Source: a bacterium
GTDB lineage: Bacteria; Electryoneota; AABM5-125-24; Hatepunaeales; Hatepunaeaceae
Length of the DNA: 64,000 bases
Direction: 5' to 3'
Assembly (NCBI GenBank): GCA_021734165.1
Contig: JAIPJL010000005.1
Span: 1-64,000, forward strand
Shown here piece by piece: positions 21,420-31,696 of this stretch (position 1 is its first letter; each line of letters begins with the position of its first letter). A program made the position numbers and the translations under genes. The notes under the pieces are model-generated. The model was not told the DNA's origin and did no database searches. It was given only the letters and a program-made list of their open reading frames with translations.

Positions 21420-23789
21420 TCAAAGTTGCACAGTATCGTTTTCGCGCAATAACAGATTTCTGAAAACTACGTCCCAACCTGTATGTAGAATAGCTCTCAG
21501 GCGAGATTCATTCCTCATGCTTTGATATTTCAATGGATCTTCATCTATCATCTTGCCAAAATCGAGTACTTTTTTTACCCAAACTCTAAGATTCAGCGCT
21601 GGAAGCACATAACCCGTAACATCATTCTCTATTATATCCTGCGGTCCACCTTGATCACTTACAATAGCAGGTAATTCACAACATTGAGCTTCAAGAACAA
21701 CCATACCGAATGTGTCGGTAACACTGGGGAAAATCAGTACGTCTCCCTGTGAATAAATCAGCGGTAATTTGTCATACGAAACCATACCCAGAAATTGCAC
21801 CCTTGGATACTTGGAATGCATGCTCTTCATCTCAGCAAGATATGGACCATCACCGGCAATAATAAGATTAATATCTTCTCGCTCTTTTAATAATTCGCAA
21901 TAAACCTCTGATAAGAATTCCAGATTTTTATCCTTTGATACCCTGCCTACATAGAGCAGGTTTAAACCATGTTCCAGATTAAGACGCATACCATTTAGTT
22001 GTTCAGGTGACTGATAGTGAAACAGATCAGAATCGATCTGTCTTGGCAGGTCTCTCATCTTTGATGGCTCCAGACCCCTCTCCGAAAGTATTTTCTTATA
22101 TGATCTGGTGGGAACTCTGATTAAGTCCATCTGTTTGTAAAACCAGTTGACAAATCCTTCAACAAAGTTTGATAGGCTTTCATTTCCATCTATTTCATTA
22201 ATTTCTTTTGTGAAATCGGTATGATATATGCCGGTTGTCGGTATGTTTAACATTTTCGCTGCCATTAGTCCGAACAATCCGACTGGGCCGGGAGTGGAAA
22301 TAAAAACTTCCTCCGGTTCAAAATGGTGTAAATCACGTAGTGATTTTAGAATAGAAGGAATTTTAACAGTATAATCACTGTAATATGGCAGTTTAAAGTC
22401 GTAAACTGTCGGAAGATTGATAATATTTGGTGGTAATTCATCACTGAATTCCTTATCCAAAAGTGACGTAACAAGTCTTATATCGACGTTATGCGCAAAG
22501 AACTGCCATCCCAATTGTTTTAAAGTCACAGATACACCGTTCATATCATTCAACGTGTCCGTAAACCAAAGAATCCGTTTTGGTTTTTTGATCGGAAGCT
22601 CCATTCTTATCTTTTCAATAAGCTCACGATTATTGTTCATGTGCATTAGACTCGAAAAAAATGGTACTATAATGAAGAATCCCGGTAAAGCAGCGGAAAT
22701 GCTTCTGATAGCATTGACTATATCACCTTTTGAAAGATTCCCTTCGATAGACGAGATAAGGTCATGAAAAATTTCATCAACTATCTCAGCAATTTTGTCA
22801 TATAAAAGGTCTAAGTTCCTGATGATCGAAAAATCTTCTCTGCGTCTTATTTGTTCTGTCAGTTCAGCTATTTTGCTTTTATATCCCTTGGATGTGTTGG
22901 TTTTTGAATATATTCTACTAAGACGATCTAAAAGTGATATATGGTATTCTCCAAAAACAAGTTCACTGACATCTGACATGGGAAATGATTTAAGGATAGA
23001 ATCACTCTGATTCTGAGAATAATCATATGCAATCTTATAAATTGCAAATACCAGCGATTGAAAATCATTATGCCGTCCTTTAGCATATCCTCTGCGATTC
23101 CTGATATGCATCAGGAAATCATCCGGATCGTTGGCTGAAGCTAACGTGTAAGTCTCACCAATGTATATGCCGGCATGATCGTCTGAACCACCAGTAAATC
23201 CCTTAACCCATGAATTTGCTCTTTGAGGTTGAATTAGGTACTTGTCTTTAAGATCGTTGAACTTTTCTGCAGTCATGTATTTCAGGTATTGATACCAGGT
23301 TAAATTACTTGTAATAGTACGTCCACCATTAATCGATTCAAAAACATCAAAAAGCAGAATCAGTTTATGTAAGTGCTCAATAGTAAGTTTTCCATTTATA
23401 ATATATGTAGCATGAGCTACAGAATGAGCAAGATTCTCTTGAACCAGATAATCACGAAGTTCGTAAATATCTTTTCTAATGATTTGTATATCATCAAACT
23501 GTGAAGGATTTAATCCATAAATTAAAATGTGTACTTTGCATCCGTCCTCCGGAAAATAAGAAGTTGATTCTACACCTGTGAATGCATCGGGATATTTCTG
23601 TGCAAGCAGTGCGGATCCTTCAATATTATTATGATCAGTTATTGTAACAAAAGACATACCACGTTTTTTGGCTGTATCATAAATATATTCAGGCTCTGAA
23701 TATGATTCAGCAGCACCCAACTTTTGAAGAAACCATTCGGATGGTCTTTCTGAATATTTAGAATGTAAATGAAGATCTACTTTTGCCAT
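21420..23789 (-). CDS. Fusion of N-terminal PHP-family phosphoesterase and C-terminal GT4 glycosyltransferase
   Basis: N-term KVDLHLHSKYSERPSE…FVTITDHNNIEG…GGSDDHAG; C-term LLYVGRVSKDKNLEFLSEVY…LIIAGDGPYLAEMK…LIFPSVTDTFGMVVLEAQCCELPAIVSDQGGPQDII. Confidence 0.88.
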   Translation of the reverse strand: MAKVDLHLHSKYSERPSEWFLQKLGAAESYSEPEYIYDTAKKRGMSFVTITDHNNIEGSALLAQKYPDAFTGVESTSYFPEDGCKVHILIYGLNPSQFDDIQIIRKDIYELRDYLVQENLAHSVAHATYIINGKLTIEHLHKLILLFDVFESINGGRTITSNLTWYQYLKYMTAEKFNDLKDKYLIQPQRANSWVKGFTGGSDDHAGIYIGETYTLASANDPDDFLMHIRNRRGYAKGRHNDFQSLVFAIYKIAYDYSQNQSDSILKSFPMSDVSELVFGEYHISLLDRLSRIYSKTNTSKGYKSKIAELTEQIRRREDFSIIRNLDLLYDKIAEIVDEIFHDLISSIEGNLSKGDIVNAIRSISAALPGFFIIVPFFSSLMHMNNNRELIEKIRMELPIKKPKRILWFTDTLNDMNGVSVTLKQLGWQFFAHNVDIRLVTSLLDKEFSDELPPNIINLPTVYDFKLPYYSDYTVKIPSILKSLRDLHHFEPEEVFISTPGPVGLFGLMAAKMLNIPTTGIYHTDFTKEINEIDGNESLSNFVEGFVNWFYKQMDLIRVPTRSYKKILSERGLEPSKMRDLPRQIDSDLFHYQSPEQLNGMRLNLEHGLNLLYVGRVSKDKNLEFLSEVYCELLKEREDINLIIAGDGPYLAEMKSMHSKYPRVQFLGMVSYDKLPLIYSQGDVLIFPSVTDTFGMVVLEAQCCELPAIVSDQGGPQDIIENDVTGYVLPALNLRVWVKKVLDFGKMIDEDPLKYQSMRNESRLRAILHTGWDVVFRNLLLRENDTVQL

Positions 23790-23826
23790 GTTTAAGACCG
23801 GTATAAAATTTCAAGATTAACTTTTA

Positions 23827-23860
23827 AAAAGAGACTGCACTGAAAAGTGCAGTCTCTTTT
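23827..23860 (-). terminator. Strong terminator hairpin
   Basis: AAAAGAGACTGCACT-GAAA-AGTGCAGTCTCTTTT, 15-bp perfect stem, T-rich on the minus strand, downstream of the 23884-26709 gene. Confidence 0.85.
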
Positions 23861-23883
23861 ATCTAAAACAGTAGTTAAAATAC

Positions 23884-26709
23884 CTACTTGATTAGCGCTG
23901 CCTTTGTAATCATCACAGTATTACCCGCTTTCAACTGGAACAGGTAAATACCGGCAGGCTGGTTTTGTGCATCCCAACTAATGTGATGCTGTCCTGCTTT
24001 GAAATCACCCTGGTTAAGCTGCTCAACCAAACGTCCGTTCATGTCAAACACATTCAAAACGATCTCTGACTGCTCAGGAATATCGAAAGCAATGCTGACC
24101 GTCGGATTGAAAGGATTTGGATAAACTGAGCTGATGCGGTATTCGTTTGGAACGGGTGCATCCAGCTCAGGAGCGCTCATCTCATGGGTTCCTGGTCTTG
24201 TCCAACCGATAAGCCAGTTGTAATCAGGTCCGACAGCTCCGACAAAGTTAACTGCGTCGAAGAATTCATTGTCTGGAACTTCAGCAAAGCCATAAAGAGC
24301 CGGTGAATTGCCTGCTGGGCTGAAATTAGGCATATCATGCCTGATAGGATCGAATAAACGCGGATCCACAAATCGATTGTGCTGGTTCAGTTCAGTTATG
24401 AATTCGGAAGTTGTGAAAACATAATTATTTTCATCGTCTTCATCTGTTTCGCCAGTTTGAGCTGTTTCAACGTTGTGGTAGAAAATACTATTGTCAACTA
24501 CCAGGTTACCGTTCAGATGTCCGCCTGTCCAGGCGTTGTTGAAGGTAGCTTCATGGTCGATGTCGATGCCGCAATCGCCAAAGTTCATAACGATGGCGTT
24601 CTTGATCTCAGCGCCAGTACCTTCACGAAGCAGCATGCCTATATCACTCTCAGCGCCATCTCTGTCACCAACTATAGTTACGTTATAAACCTTCGGATTG
24701 GAACGCGGTGTAGCGTCGTTTTCTTCACCGTTGTTATCGCATTCAAATCCCTGGTCAGCATCGTCACCATATTGCTGCGCTACCCAGAACTGTCCCATAC
24801 CGTGCCAGCCGTCAGTCCAGTCGAATGAATCATCAGCAGCGCCTGTGATGTATATATGCTTTGCATTAACAGTACCACCAAAGAACTCGATACCGTCATC
24901 CTTGTTCATGTGAACCTGGATGTAGTCAATAATTGTGGCGTCACCAACACCCTGCAGAGCCAGACCGTTCAGTTCGTTATCGGGTGAAATTTCCCTGCCT
25001 GCGAATTCGATACGGCAATAGCGCATACAACCGCTGTCATCGTGAGGATTATTACCGCCATAAGGACCGGTGTCACCTTCACCCTCAGCTTCTGCTCCTG
25101 TATTCAGAGGAGCGCCTCCGTTGATAATGACGCCGCCCCAGTCTGCACGATCCTGTTCACCATCGATCTGGTCGGATGTAAACACTATCGGGAAATAAGG
25201 TGAACCGTTAGCATTGATCTTGGAACCACGCGCTATAACCAGCATACCGTCGGTAGCCTGCTCACCGTAAATAGTTGTTCCCGGTTCAATTGTCAGCGTT
25301 ATATGATGATTTGCGTCGCCGACAAATACGCCACCGCGTAAAAGATATTCATTATCTGCTGTGAGTGTCATATCTTCCTGAATTACACCCTCAAGTACTG
25401 CAAATCCCGGTTCAGTATTTTCCGGTTCACAGCTACGTGTCCAACCTTCCAGCCAATTGTTATCGGGACCGACTCCACCGACGAAATTGACCTGCTCGAA
25501 GAAATCATTGTCCGGAGGTTGAGTGTAGCCTTTTAATGCAGGAGCGCCGCCACGGGGTGTGAAATCAGGCTCGACCTTGTTGTAAGGATCTCTCAATTGA
25601 GGATCAAAACAACGATTGTGCATGTTGTACATTGTAAGGAACTCACCTGTCGTGAATGCATAGTTAGCTTCATCATCTTCATCGGTTTCACCTGTCTGGA
25701 ATGGTTCCTTGTTATCGTACACAATGGCGTGATTAACAACAAGGTTGCCATTCAGGGAATTGTTTGTCCAGGCATTGTTGAAAGTTGCCTCATGATCAAG
25801 GTCGATACCACAGTCACCAAATCCCATTATGATAGCGTTTTGAATCGTTGCGCCAGTACCTTCACGCAGCAACATACCGATATCGCTCTCAGAACCAAAG
25901 CGATCACCTACTAACGTGACATTATATATCTGAGGATTTGAACGCGGAGTAGCATCGTTCTCTTCAGCGTTGTTGTCAGCTTCGATACCTTGATCAGCAT
26001 CGTCACCATATTGTTGCGCAACCCAGAACTGACCCATTCCTTGCCAGCCGTCCGTCCAGTCAAATGAATCATCCGCTGCTCCCGTAATGTAGATGTATTT
26101 TGCATTAACTGTACCTCCAAAGAACTCGATACCGTCATCTTTGTTCATGTGAACTTGTAAGTACTCTATGACGGTGCCGTCGCCAACACCCTGCAGAGCC
26201 AATCCGTTGAGTTCATTGTCGGGTGAGATTTCTCTGCCGGCAAATTCGATACGGCAATAACGCATAGTACCGCTGTTGTCGTGCGGATCGTCACCGCCGT
26301 AAGTTCCTGTGTCACCCTCACCTTCGGCTTGTCCATTACCTCCGATATTCAAAGGCGCGAGTCCATTGATAATGACTCCGCCCCAGTCAGCTCGATCCTG
26401 TTCGCCTTCCTCCTGGTCAGAAGTAAAAACGATGGGAGCGTCCGCTGTACCTTCAGCCATGATCCTGGAATATTGAGCGATGACCAACATACCGTCGGTA
26501 GCTTGTTCACCGTAAACATGTGTTCCGGGTTCAATCGTCAGAATTGTCTCATTTTCACCATTACCGATAAAGACACCGCCTCGCAGCAGGTATTCGTTAT
26601 CAGGAGTAAGAGTCATATCATCTGTTATTGTACCCTGAAGTGTAATAAGCTCACATAATCCGGCATTTACCGAAATCAGGAGCATTAAAATTACTAAAAA
26701 TTGTTTCAC
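23884..26709 (-). CDS. Secreted protein with two tandem ~400-aa repeats and a T9SS type A sorting domain
   Basis: Signal peptide; repeated blocks 'MTLT.DNEYLLRGGVF.G…TIEPGT..YGEQATDGMLVIA…'; C-term SSVYPNPFNPTVSIAFDIPEQ…GIYLFQLKAG. Confidence 0.88.
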   Translation of the reverse strand: MKQFLVILMLLISVNAGLCELITLQGTITDDMTLTPDNEYLLRGGVFIGNGENETILTIEPGTHVYGEQATDGMLVIAQYSRIMAEGTADAPIVFTSDQEEGEQDRADWGGVIINGLAPLNIGGNGQAEGEGDTGTYGGDDPHDNSGTMRYCRIEFAGREISPDNELNGLALQGVGDGTVIEYLQVHMNKDDGIEFFGGTVNAKYIYITGAADDSFDWTDGWQGMGQFWVAQQYGDDADQGIEADNNAEENDATPRSNPQIYNVTLVGDRFGSESDIGMLLREGTGATIQNAIIMGFGDCGIDLDHEATFNNAWTNNSLNGNLVVNHAIVYDNKEPFQTGETDEDDEANYAFTTGEFLTMYNMHNRCFDPQLRDPYNKVEPDFTPRGGAPALKGYTQPPDNDFFEQVNFVGGVGPDNNWLEGWTRSCEPENTEPGFAVLEGVIQEDMTLTADNEYLLRGGVFVGDANHHITLTIEPGTTIYGEQATDGMLVIARGSKINANGSPYFPIVFTSDQIDGEQDRADWGGVIINGGAPLNTGAEAEGEGDTGPYGGNNPHDDSGCMRYCRIEFAGREISPDNELNGLALQGVGDATIIDYIQVHMNKDDGIEFFGGTVNAKHIYITGAADDSFDWTDGWHGMGQFWVAQQYGDDADQGFECDNNGEENDATPRSNPKVYNVTIVGDRDGAESDIGMLLREGTGAEIKNAIVMNFGDCGIDIDHEATFNNAWTGGHLNGNLVVDNSIFYHNVETAQTGETDEDDENNYVFTTSEFITELNQHNRFVDPRLFDPIRHDMPNFSPAGNSPALYGFAEVPDNEFFDAVNFVGAVGPDYNWLIGWTRPGTHEMSAPELDAPVPNEYRISSVYPNPFNPTVSIAFDIPEQSEIVLNVFDMNGRLVEQLNQGDFKAGQHHISWDAQNQPAGIYLFQLKAGNTVMITKAALIK

Positions 26710-26742
26710 TGTATCCTCCTTAGTGGATAGTTTTTTTTTATG

Positions 26743-29517
26743 TTAATTAATGTAAGTTAAACCTATTGAAAATGTCGATCCCAAGCGGTATTTCTGTGTG
26801 TAATCATCACCTTGTTGAAATTTGACTTCAGGATCAAGAATATTTTTCCATGCAAACTTTGTTTTTAGTTTCTTACTGATTGGTTGTTGAATAACAAAAT
26901 CCAGATCCGGATGTGGCAGCTCGTAAACATCAGGCAGAGTATTTGCCCCAACCTCATCAATACGCTTGCCAAAGACATGGTATAAAATATCAGCTTGAGT
27001 CTTGGTGGTTGGATGCTGGAAATTTATTCCGAAATTAAACAGATAGGGAGACTGACCATGCAGGGGTCTCCTGTCTAATGTTTGAACCCCTTTTGTATCT
27101 GAAGTGTCGATGATGATATCCGATTGCAGAAGAGTCAGATTTGTGGATATTCCCCAATATGACAATCCTGGATGAATATCACCAAGTCTTTGCCTTAATT
27201 CCAGTTCAACACCATAATTTTCTGCGCCACTGGCATTCTGCCAGGTCTGCCGATTTTGAGCAGTTCCTTCTACAATGGTTTCAATCGGATTAATGAAGTT
27301 TTTGAAAAATACACTTACCGCAACTAAATTAACCTTTGAGTAACCATACTTCAATTCATATCTAAGGTCGAAGTTTTGAATTATAGCCCGTTTAAGATAG
27401 GGATTACCTTTTACCGAGTGACCACCGATAATGTCTGTGAACTCGAAAGGTGAAAGTTCTCTGTAATCAGGTCTTGATACTGTTTGACTTGCAGCAAACC
27501 TGAGATTCCGATTTTCATCAAATGAATAGATCAGGTTCATAGCCGGCATTAGATCTTCCGACTTGTATGAAGTTGTTGAATCAACATCAGGCTGGCTGAT
27601 ATGACCTGTTTTAAGAGTAACTTCTGATTTTTCAAGACGGACACCACCAATAAAACGCAACTTGGATGTGATTTGATAGTCTGTCATCAGGAAAGCGCCC
27701 CATAATGATTGATCAGCATTATACCAATCTGTCGGTCGGGTTGATTCCCATAAAAAGAAAGCGTCTTTATGGATATTATCAGGATTGAAAAGTTCTTCCG
27801 GCGTTTGGGTAAAATCGAAATTTGCCGCGGTCATATCGCGTGTGTCACGACCAAATTGAAATTTACGTGAATTGAATTCTCTATGTTTTTCAAGAACTAA
27901 AGCGCCTGATTTTAATTTTATTCTGTCAGTTAACGGGTAGGTAAAATCAATATCGTAATTCCATGAATCATCATTTAACTCGCTGAAGAAATGTGACCCA
28001 CTTTGATTTTCATCTGCAAATACATAAACAGAGTCATCTCTTGCTTTTTCGTACTGTACTTCGCGAGTGTCGGGTTCTTCTCTATAGCCATGAGAATAGG
28101 TTACACGCCACTGTGTAATCGTGTTTCCGAGATTATACAATAAATGCTGTCCTGATAATTGATAAGTTGATATAGTTTGTGCGACCATTCTCAGCCTGGT
28201 GTCAATAACATCTTTATCTCTGTCACGATTGGTACCTTCAAACCTGCGAAGTTCGTCTTGGAAGTCACGATTCAGCAGAATATTAAGGTTTAGTTTTGTA
28301 AAGGGGGATAGTTCCAGCTTGAAAGCTGATAAACCACCGAGTTCGATTGCCTGATCATATTTGTAGAATGTGTAATTGTGCATTAATCCCATTACACCTT
28401 CAGAAACACTTTTATAAATTCGTCGTTCGTTTTCTTCATAAGCGCTTGCATTTTTATAAAGCGCTGATAAAAGATATTCAAACTTCTTGCCAAACATCTG
28501 CGTGGAGTTGGCATAAGACATTGCGAGGTCACCTGTTGGAAGTGGATCTTTTCTTTCGCCGCTCCATATATTTGAAAACATCTCCGCATATCGTTCCATT
28601 TCTTCCGGTGAAAAACCGGTTGTATCAAATCGGCTGTCTTCATACAGTTTTTCTATTTGCCTGATCTCATCCGGCATTTGGCGTGTGCCATCATCAAATC
28701 CCAGAAAATCATATTTGCCACCTCTATAATCCATAAAGCTTTGTCTGCCGAGAAGTATGTTATATCCTAACGAGCCGGAGATTTTGAATTCTTTTTGTTT
28801 GAGGAATTCCCAGGTATTCATGTCAACCACTCCACCGCCAAATTCACCATTCTGATCCGGCAGGAATGATTTATTTACAGTGACTTTGCTCATCATTGAT
28901 GAAGGAAAAAGATCAAGAGAGACGCCGCTTTGGTTTGGTTTCGTTCCTGAAACCTGTGAATTGTTAAGTGTTACCTTTGAATATCGAAGACCCAGACCAC
29001 GAATAATAGGATCTCCGCCGACGGTTGAAACGCCGGTTGTTCTTCTCACCACAGCAGCGATGTCGGGATCCGGCAGTCTTTTCATCTGTTCACCAGAAAG
29101 AGCGTCCGTAATCGATGCTGATTGAAATCTGTCTGTAAGTTCACGCTCAATCGAACCTTTCTTTGCGATACCGACTACTTTCGCATCTTCAAGTAAAACT
29201 ACCGAGCCTGTCATCTCAATATTGAATTCAAGTTCATCATCAAGATTGACGATGATGTCATCGTAAACGAAATTCTTGTATCCTATACATGAAGAGCGAA
29301 GAGTATATACTCCAGGCTCTAAATTTGTAATTATATATTTGCCGTTAATATCGGTTGAAGCGCCAAGACTGGTTTCTTCAAGAACCACATTAACGCTTAC
29401 AAGCGGTTCATTAGTCTTTGCATCAGTCACAAAACCTGATATTACTGCTGTTTGTCCAATTCTGCAGAGAAAACCAACTGCAAGAAGAACACTCATATAT
29501 TTTATTTTTAATCCCAC
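26743..29517 (-). CDS. TonB-dependent outer-membrane receptor with carboxypeptidase-like regulatory domain
   Basis: N-term VISGFVTDAKTNEPLVSVNVVLEETSLGASTDINGKYIITNLEPGVYTL; plug region ITDALSGEQMKRLPDPDIAAVVRRTTGVSTVGGDPIIRGLG; β-barrel C-term. Confidence 0.92.
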   Translation of the reverse strand: MGLKIKYMSVLLAVGFLCRIGQTAVISGFVTDAKTNEPLVSVNVVLEETSLGASTDINGKYIITNLEPGVYTLRSSCIGYKNFVYDDIIVNLDDELEFNIEMTGSVVLLEDAKVVGIAKKGSIERELTDRFQSASITDALSGEQMKRLPDPDIAAVVRRTTGVSTVGGDPIIRGLGLRYSKVTLNNSQVSGTKPNQSGVSLDLFPSSMMSKVTVNKSFLPDQNGEFGGGVVDMNTWEFLKQKEFKISGSLGYNILLGRQSFMDYRGGKYDFLGFDDGTRQMPDEIRQIEKLYEDSRFDTTGFSPEEMERYAEMFSNIWSGERKDPLPTGDLAMSYANSTQMFGKKFEYLLSALYKNASAYEENERRIYKSVSEGVMGLMHNYTFYKYDQAIELGGLSAFKLELSPFTKLNLNILLNRDFQDELRRFEGTNRDRDKDVIDTRLRMVAQTISTYQLSGQHLLYNLGNTITQWRVTYSHGYREEPDTREVQYEKARDDSVYVFADENQSGSHFFSELNDDSWNYDIDFTYPLTDRIKLKSGALVLEKHREFNSRKFQFGRDTRDMTAANFDFTQTPEELFNPDNIHKDAFFLWESTRPTDWYNADQSLWGAFLMTDYQITSKLRFIGGVRLEKSEVTLKTGHISQPDVDSTTSYKSEDLMPAMNLIYSFDENRNLRFAASQTVSRPDYRELSPFEFTDIIGGHSVKGNPYLKRAIIQNFDLRYELKYGYSKVNLVAVSVFFKNFINPIETIVEGTAQNRQTWQNASGAENYGVELELRQRLGDIHPGLSYWGISTNLTLLQSDIIIDTSDTKGVQTLDRRPLHGQSPYLFNFGINFQHPTTKTQADILYHVFGKRIDEVGANTLPDVYELPHPDLDFVIQQPISKKLKTKFAWKNILDPEVKFQQGDDYTQKYRLGSTFSIGLTYIN

Positions 29518-29685
29518 TTTGTATCCTACTAAGTTATTAACCTGAAGTCTAAAATTCTGACTTTCTTTACTTTCAGGCGTAAACTTATACAGAGTATGTT
29601 AGGGAATTATTAAGAGAATGTTAGAAAAGTGTTAAAGGTGAAAAACTCTAAAAAAGAGGAGAAATAAAAGTGGGGTCTTTAACTT

Positions 29686-29709
29686 GTCGGGCTTGAGGAC
29701 AAGCCCGAC
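29686..29709. repeat. Short perfect hairpin GTCGGGCTT-GAGGAC-AAGCCCGAC
   Basis: 9-bp perfect stem next to the osmC 3' end. Confidence 0.75.
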
Positions 29710-29736
29710 TATGGTATTAGTAAAAGCTTCAATTAC

Positions 29737-30159
29737 TTATTCAATTACTTCACATTCCCAAGACAGTTTCACCGGATTTCTTAGCATTGCGGATATTGCG
29801 CAGTATTTATCCTGTGATAAAGTAATAGCTCTTTCTAATTCCTTTACGGTAATACCTTCTCCTTTGGCTCTGTATTTTAAGTTAATCTCTTCATAAATCT
29901 GCGGGTGTTCCTGTCTTTTGTAACCATCGACGACAACCTCGAATTTCTCCGGTTCCAGTTTGCGCTTGCGCAGGATAAACACCACGTCCATTCCAGTACA
30001 GCCTGCTAAGGTCTGAAGCAGCAATTCCATGGGTTTTGGTCCGGCAGCAGGTATATCGTCTCGGCGCGAATCTATTTCGGTTTTATATCCTTTATCGTTA
30101 GTACCTGTAAAGTGCATTCCTTTATTAAAGGTTACTTTCCCTCCAACATGAATCTTCAT
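29737..30159 (-). CDS. OsmC-family protein
   Basis: PMELLLQTLAGCTGMDVVFILRKRK and C-terminal KYCAISAML. Confidence 0.93.
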   Translation of the reverse strand: MKIHVGGKVTFNKGMHFTGTNDKGYKTEIDSRRDDIPAAGPKPMELLLQTLAGCTGMDVVFILRKRKLEPEKFEVVVDGYKRQEHPQIYEEINLKYRAKGEGITVKELERAITLSQDKYCAISAMLRNPVKLSWECEVIE

Positions 30160-30241
30160 AACTACTCCTATTTTGGATGTATTATTTCCTTTTTATCCAT
30201 CACGTATGGATGATATCTTTGAAATATTCGGTAAACAGACC

Positions 30242-30327
30242 TGTCATTCCTGCGCAGGCAGGAATCTTACAAACTTAGGTCTTTAATAAATAATCAATTA
30301 TAGATTCCGGCTTTCGCCGGAATGACA
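30242..30327. repeat. Paired REP/MITE-like element
   Basis: ATTCCTGC-GCAG-GCAGGAAT and ATTCCGGC-TTTC-GCCGGAAT hairpins in inverted arrangement with outer TGTCATTCC/GGAATGACA. Confidence 0.8.
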
Positions 30328-30491
30328 CTCTATCGAAAGCTTTCAAAGGTTTCGAGGACACGTGACAGCACTCTTAACGCTTGATTAGTGTATTATACGA
30401 ATATAAATTCAGAAAACAAGTAAAACTCTTGGACAAACTGACAATTTGCTTATCTTACTGTATTAGAGAAATTTGAGATAAGATTTTTGCA

Positions 30492-31628
30492 TTGAAAAAC
30501 ACCACATTTCAAATAACGGCAAGAGATAATAGCTGCGCAGCACGAACCGGATTGATCCAAACCTCTCATGGAAACATTGAGACTCCAGCGTTTATTCCGG
30601 TTGCCACGCTTGGTGATGTTAAAACGCTGACGCCGGATAATTTGCGCGACGCCGGTTCCCAAGTGGTTCTGGGCAATACTTATCATCTTATGCAGTTACC
30701 CGGTTTGGACGTGTTGGAAGCGTGTGGCGGACTCGCTCGATTCATGGCGTGGGATGCTCCAACTGTGACTGATTCAGGTGGTTTCCAGGTTTTCTCTCTG
30801 TCCAATACAAGAACTCTTAGCGAAGAAGGCGTCAGTTTCAGATCAATCTATGATGGAGCGCTGCTTAACTTAACTCCTGAATCGGCTTGTTTAATACAGC
30901 GAACCATAGGCGCTGATTTTATTTATGCGCTTGATGAGTGTCCTCCGTATCCATCTACACATGAAGATGCAGCTCGCGCAGTTGCTCTTACAAGTCGGTG
31001 GGCAAAGCGATTTCTGAAAACCTGGCAGGATTCGGAAAATCAGGATAATGCTTTTCAGGCGGCTGTTCTTATTGTGCAGGGCGGAATTTATGATGACCTC
31101 AGAAAGCAGTCTGTTGAAGAATTAGCGGAGCTTAATCCTCCGGCTTTCGCAATCGGTGGGCTTTCGGTTGGAGAACCTCAGGCTGAAATGGTTGAAATTA
31201 CTAAGAAATGCTGTGAATGGCTGCCGGATGAAAAATCGCGCCATTTGATGGGAGTTGGGACGCCAAGTGATCTCCTGATGTGTATCGAAGCTGGAGTTGA
31301 TCTTTTCGATTGTGTGATGCCGACCAGGAACGGGCGAAATGGGCAGGCTTTTACTTCGCATGGGATAGTCAATATTCGTAATGCAAAGCATAAAGCAGAT
31401 CAGACAGCGCTTGATTCTGAGTGTAACTGCGCGACATGCAGGAAATTTAGCCGCGCCTATTTGCATCATCTTTTTGCAACCGGTGAATTGCTTGGAATGC
31501 ACCTGTTAAGCCTGCATAATATTACTTACTATCATTATCTGATGCGATCAGCAAGAGAAGCTATTGGAAAATCAGATTTTATTCACTGGAAATCAAACAT
31601 CGAAACAACCTGGAGCGAGAGAGCTTGA
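30492..31628 (+). CDS. tgt: Queuine tRNA-ribosyltransferase
   Basis: ETPAFIPVATLGDVKTLTPDNL, VTDSGGFQVFSL, FDCVMPTRNGRNGQAF. Confidence 0.96.
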   Translation: MKNTTFQITARDNSCAARTGLIQTSHGNIETPAFIPVATLGDVKTLTPDNLRDAGSQVVLGNTYHLMQLPGLDVLEACGGLARFMAWDAPTVTDSGGFQVFSLSNTRTLSEEGVSFRSIYDGALLNLTPESACLIQRTIGADFIYALDECPPYPSTHEDAARAVALTSRWAKRFLKTWQDSENQDNAFQAAVLIVQGGIYDDLRKQSVEELAELNPPAFAIGGLSVGEPQAEMVEITKKCCEWLPDEKSRHLMGVGTPSDLLMCIEAGVDLFDCVMPTRNGRNGQAFTSHGIVNIRNAKHKADQTALDSECNCATCRKFSRAYLHHLFATGELLGMHLLSLHNITYYHYLMRSAREAIGKSDFIHWKSNIETTWSERA

Positions 31629-31696
31629 CAATTGTTATCATATAAGAGTATTTTAAAGTAACTGCGGGTAAAGAACTTGATTGATGTGGAGTTGAC

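Noticed and set aside
24379-24828. 149-aa ORF antisense to the two-repeat secreted protein (and the similar 105-aa ORF at 25597-25914)
   Set aside because: Both are antisense shadows of the duplicated coding region; their mutual similarity comes from the repeat itself and composition is atypical
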